From NCBI GenBank assembly GCA_020523905.1, contig JAJAPZ010000024.1, positions 1 through 32,394 of the forward strand: a DNA stretch of 32,394 nt. The letters are read 5' to 3'. The notes under the pieces are model-generated. The model was not told the origin of the DNA. It saw only the letters and a list, made by a program, of their open reading frames with translations, and did not search any database. This document shows positions 30,773-32,394 of this stretch, piece after piece (within the stretch, counting starts at the first letter, position 1; every line of letters begins with the position of its first letter). The DNA is from Candidatus Obscuribacterium magneticum (GTDB taxonomy: Bacteria > Elusimicrobiota > Elusimicrobia > F11). The position numbers and the translations under genes are program-made.

Positions 30773-31297
30773 TTACGCGGCGGTCTTGAATCGAGGAGGC
30801 TTCTCTTCAATGGCGATGACCCCAAGGCTCCCGAGCCACTGTTCGATTCTTTCACGCCAGCATTGGGACCGAAACTCCAGCCACCGCTTCGATTCCTCCG
30901 GATGGGCCTGAATAATCTCTTTAAAGCGCCGGCAGGAGCCCCGCCCTCGGAGGGCCGGCAGGATCTTCTCCTTCAATTTCGGCGCCGTCACTGTTTCAGC
31001 GAAGGCGATCATCCACTTATGTTCAGGACACCCAAAGGCCTCCGGGATGCGCACATAATTGGGGGAGCCCGTTAAAATGATCTCTCTCGCCATGGGGACC
31101 ATGCGGGCATCCCAAGCCGGGATTTCTTCTTTTTCATCCCCGCGGTCCCGCGTCAAGGCCCGGCTTAAATCCCGGGAGAGGCTGACGACTTTCCCCGAGA
31201 CTTTGTCCAGGTAATAATCGGCAGTTTCACGGCACAGGTCCCGCATTGACTGCGTGATCAAATCAAAATCAACGGTGAGCGCTCTCATTGGTTTCAT
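30773..31297 (-). CDS. UPF0158-family protein
   Basis: The 174-residue protein starts at the ATG in an ATGA overlap with the uracil-DNA glycosylase gene. The order of features fits UPF0158: an early ADYYLDKVSGKVVSLS segment, a middle NYVRIPEAFGCPEHKWMIAF, then RGRGSCRRFKEII and KRWLEFRSQCWRERIEQWLG near the end. The family has no established function; it is soluble and mostly helical. The coupling to the glycosylase suggests a shared transcript and perhaps a nucleic-acid role, which is only inference. A longer frame to 31348 exists but would run deep into the upstream gene. Confidence 0.75.
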   Translation of the reverse strand: MKPMRALTVDFDLITQSMRDLCRETADYYLDKVSGKVVSLSRDLSRALTRDRGDEKEEIPAWDARMVPMAREIILTGSPNYVRIPEAFGCPEHKWMIAFAETVTAPKLKEKILPALRGRGSCRRFKEIIQAHPEESKRWLEFRSQCWRERIEQWLGSLGVIAIEEKPPRFKTAA

Positions 31298-31926
31298 AGG
31301 ATCCCCCCCTGGGTCAGATGATTTTTTAAAGCCTTTACGTGCTCCCACATCTCGGGCTTCTTTCGCGGGTCCCGCAAAATGAAAGCCGGATGATACAAAA
31401 GTTGGAACTTCACGCCGGGATATTCGGGCAGATCAAAAAACTGGCCCACGCGGTCTTTCATCCCCTGGTCTTTCTGACCCGGCATCAGGTGTTTGGCCGC
31501 GGTGGCTCCCAACAAGACAATGACTTTGGGTTTTACGCAATCGAGTTGCCATTCGAGATAGGGGAGACAATTGGCGGCTTCTTCGGGTTTGGGGGAGCGG
31601 TTGTCGGGAGGGCGGCATTTCACGACGTTCAAGATGAGCATGTCCTTGTTGGTGTCCAGCTTGATCCCCGCCATGATCTGATCGAGAAGCTGGCCGGCCC
31701 GCCCCACAAAGGCGAGCCCCTGGAGATCTTCATTTTCGCCCGGCGCTTCTCCGATCAAAACCAGCTTGGCTCCGGGGTTGCCACGATCCACCACGATAGA
31801 ACGGCGGCTCTCACAAAGGGCGGGGCATTTCGCGCAATTGGACTGCTTTAACTTTTGCCGGAATTCTTCGTACGTGCGGGCGGTGAGGACGTCCTTTGAT
31901 GTCGTCTCAAACAGATCCAGTTGCAT
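31294..31926 (-). CDS. Uracil-DNA glycosylase, family 4 (Fe-S)
   Basis: It removes uracil from DNA, starting base-excision repair. The 210-residue product shows the family 4 signature: motif A GEAPGENEDLQGLAFVGRAG (active-site region), motif B YHPAFILRDP, and four cysteines for a [4Fe-4S] cluster: CAKC near the N-terminus (residues ~31-34), VVKCRPP (~104) and LDCVKP (~130). ILNVVKCRPPDNRSPKPEEA is a further family hallmark. The stop overlaps the UPF0158 start codon (ATGA). The start ATG at 31926 has no nearby ribosome site; a GAGGAGA lies about 20 bases upstream. The 97 bases between it and the membrane-protein gene hold no other feature I can support. Confidence 0.9.
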   Translation of the reverse strand: MQLDLFETTSKDVLTARTYEEFRQKLKQSNCAKCPALCESRRSIVVDRGNPGAKLVLIGEAPGENEDLQGLAFVGRAGQLLDQIMAGIKLDTNKDMLILNVVKCRPPDNRSPKPEEAANCLPYLEWQLDCVKPKVIVLLGATAAKHLMPGQKDQGMKDRVGQFFDLPEYPGVKFQLLYHPAFILRDPRKKPEMWEHVKALKNHLTQGGIL

Positions 31927-32023
31927 AGGCTGGTCCCGGTCGTTGTCTCCTCATCAAGGGGCATTTTCTGTCGAAGGGCGGCAATATTTTACCTCAAATT
32001 TCCGTTGAACGGGGGACTTAAAC

Positions 32024-32394
32024 TCAAGGCCTTGACGCAACGTCCCCGGCCGGCTCCAACCCTTCCATCCCTTCTTCGATTTCCCGGTAAAACGACAACC
32101 TTAAGTTCCTAGCTTCTTCCAGCTTCCCTTTCAGGGGATCCAAATAAATCATTGGACAATGGCCGTCGCCTTGCTGCAAATAATAGGCGGTAACACAGCG
32201 CCATCCTGCATTTCTTCTTTCCGACATCCATTGGTAGCGTTCAAAATAAGCCCAATTATTCCCATAAGCGGCAGCTAAGAGGAGCCAAGTGGCGGCCAGA
32301 AAGCCCGTCCTTAACTTGGGAAAGCCATTTAAAATTAAAGTCCAGCTGACCAATGACAAGGGGATCAACATCATCCCAAACTCCGCATATCGCG
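32024..32394 (-). CDS. C-terminal part of a membrane protein, cut by the window edge
   Basis: The frame is open from the edge and reads RYAEFGMMLIPLSLVSW, one or two hydrophobic segments, then a soluble tail with AAAYGNNWAYFERYQWMSERRN and a charged end. The R-Y-A/G-x-F start of a membrane helix followed by a soluble tail resembles the last helices of O-antigen-ligase or GT-C proteins nearby, but too little is present to assign it. An internal ATG pair at 32369-32374 is probably not the true start. Confidence 0.6.
   Translation of the reverse strand, partial: RYAEFGMMLIPLSLVSWTLILNGFPKLRTGFLAATWLLLAAAYGNNWAYFERYQWMSERRNAGWRCVTAYYLQQGDGHCPMIYLDPLKGKLEEARNLRLSFYREIEEGMEGLEPAGDVASRP

Noticed and set aside
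1..32394. CRISPR array, rRNA, toxin-antitoxin pair or complete insertion sequence
   Set aside because: No regularly spaced repeats, rRNA signatures, recognisable toxin-antitoxin genes or complete transposase were seen.

Overview
The window looks like chromosomal DNA of an uncultivated Gram-negative-type bacterium. It is moderately GC-rich, tRNA genes lack an encoded CCA, and there are secreted, lipoprotein-like and many polytopic membrane proteins. A fused ADP-forming acetyl-CoA synthetase hints at acetate/ATP energy metabolism, often seen in anaerobes. The phylum cannot be fixed from this sequence; Elusimicrobiota-, Omnitrophota- or Nitrospirota-like lineages are guesses only. Several genes lack a Shine-Dalgarno sequence and have a -10-like hexamer 5-11 nt before the ATG, suggesting frequent leaderless transcription.

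Layout. 1-2.7 kb: a repeat tail, RNase R and a decayed YacP/NYN gene. 2.8-5.3 kb: an accessory, more AT-rich patch. It holds a tRNA-Ser(UGA) broken at its anticodon loop, a small EamA transporter, a methyltransferase lacking its middle, an intact tRNA-Ser(UGA), and a two-gene wHTH-ATPase/STAS-like module bracketed by long perfect palindromes. 5.3-12.2 kb: a 1055-residue secreted HEAT protein with glycine-rich repeats, mannose-6-phosphate isomerase, a TPR protein, and an O-antigen-ligase/TPR protein. 12.34-14.33 kb: tRNA-Glu(CUC) with a 1.9-kb integrated mini-element bounded by 43-bp direct repeats. It contains an integrase remnant and one intact AAA+/DUF4143 ATPase behind tandem palindromes. 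14.36-15.37 kb: RsgA GTPase. 15.7-21.6 kb: two large membrane proteins (the second GT-C-like) translationally coupled to a DsbD-type reductase. 21.7-32.4 kb: RmuC, a divergent PurD-like ATP-grasp protein, two GT-C-like membrane proteins, ADP-forming acetyl-CoA synthetase, glycerate kinase, UPF0158, family-4 uracil-DNA glycosylase and a truncated membrane protein at the edge.

Themes. Envelope/glycan functions (PMI, O-antigen ligase, GT-C-like proteins) are interspersed with housekeeping RNA, DNA and energy genes. Both islets sit at tRNA genes and show decay: half tRNA, deleted integrase, deleted methyltransferase. The most promising leads are the tRNA-Glu mini-element with its single ATPase cargo and the palindrome-flanked wHTH-HATPase/STAS-like pair. 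Short inverted-repeat elements lie between convergent genes at 10.4 and 21.65 kb, and a 27-bp inverted pair of REP/REPIN type lies upstream of glycerate kinase.
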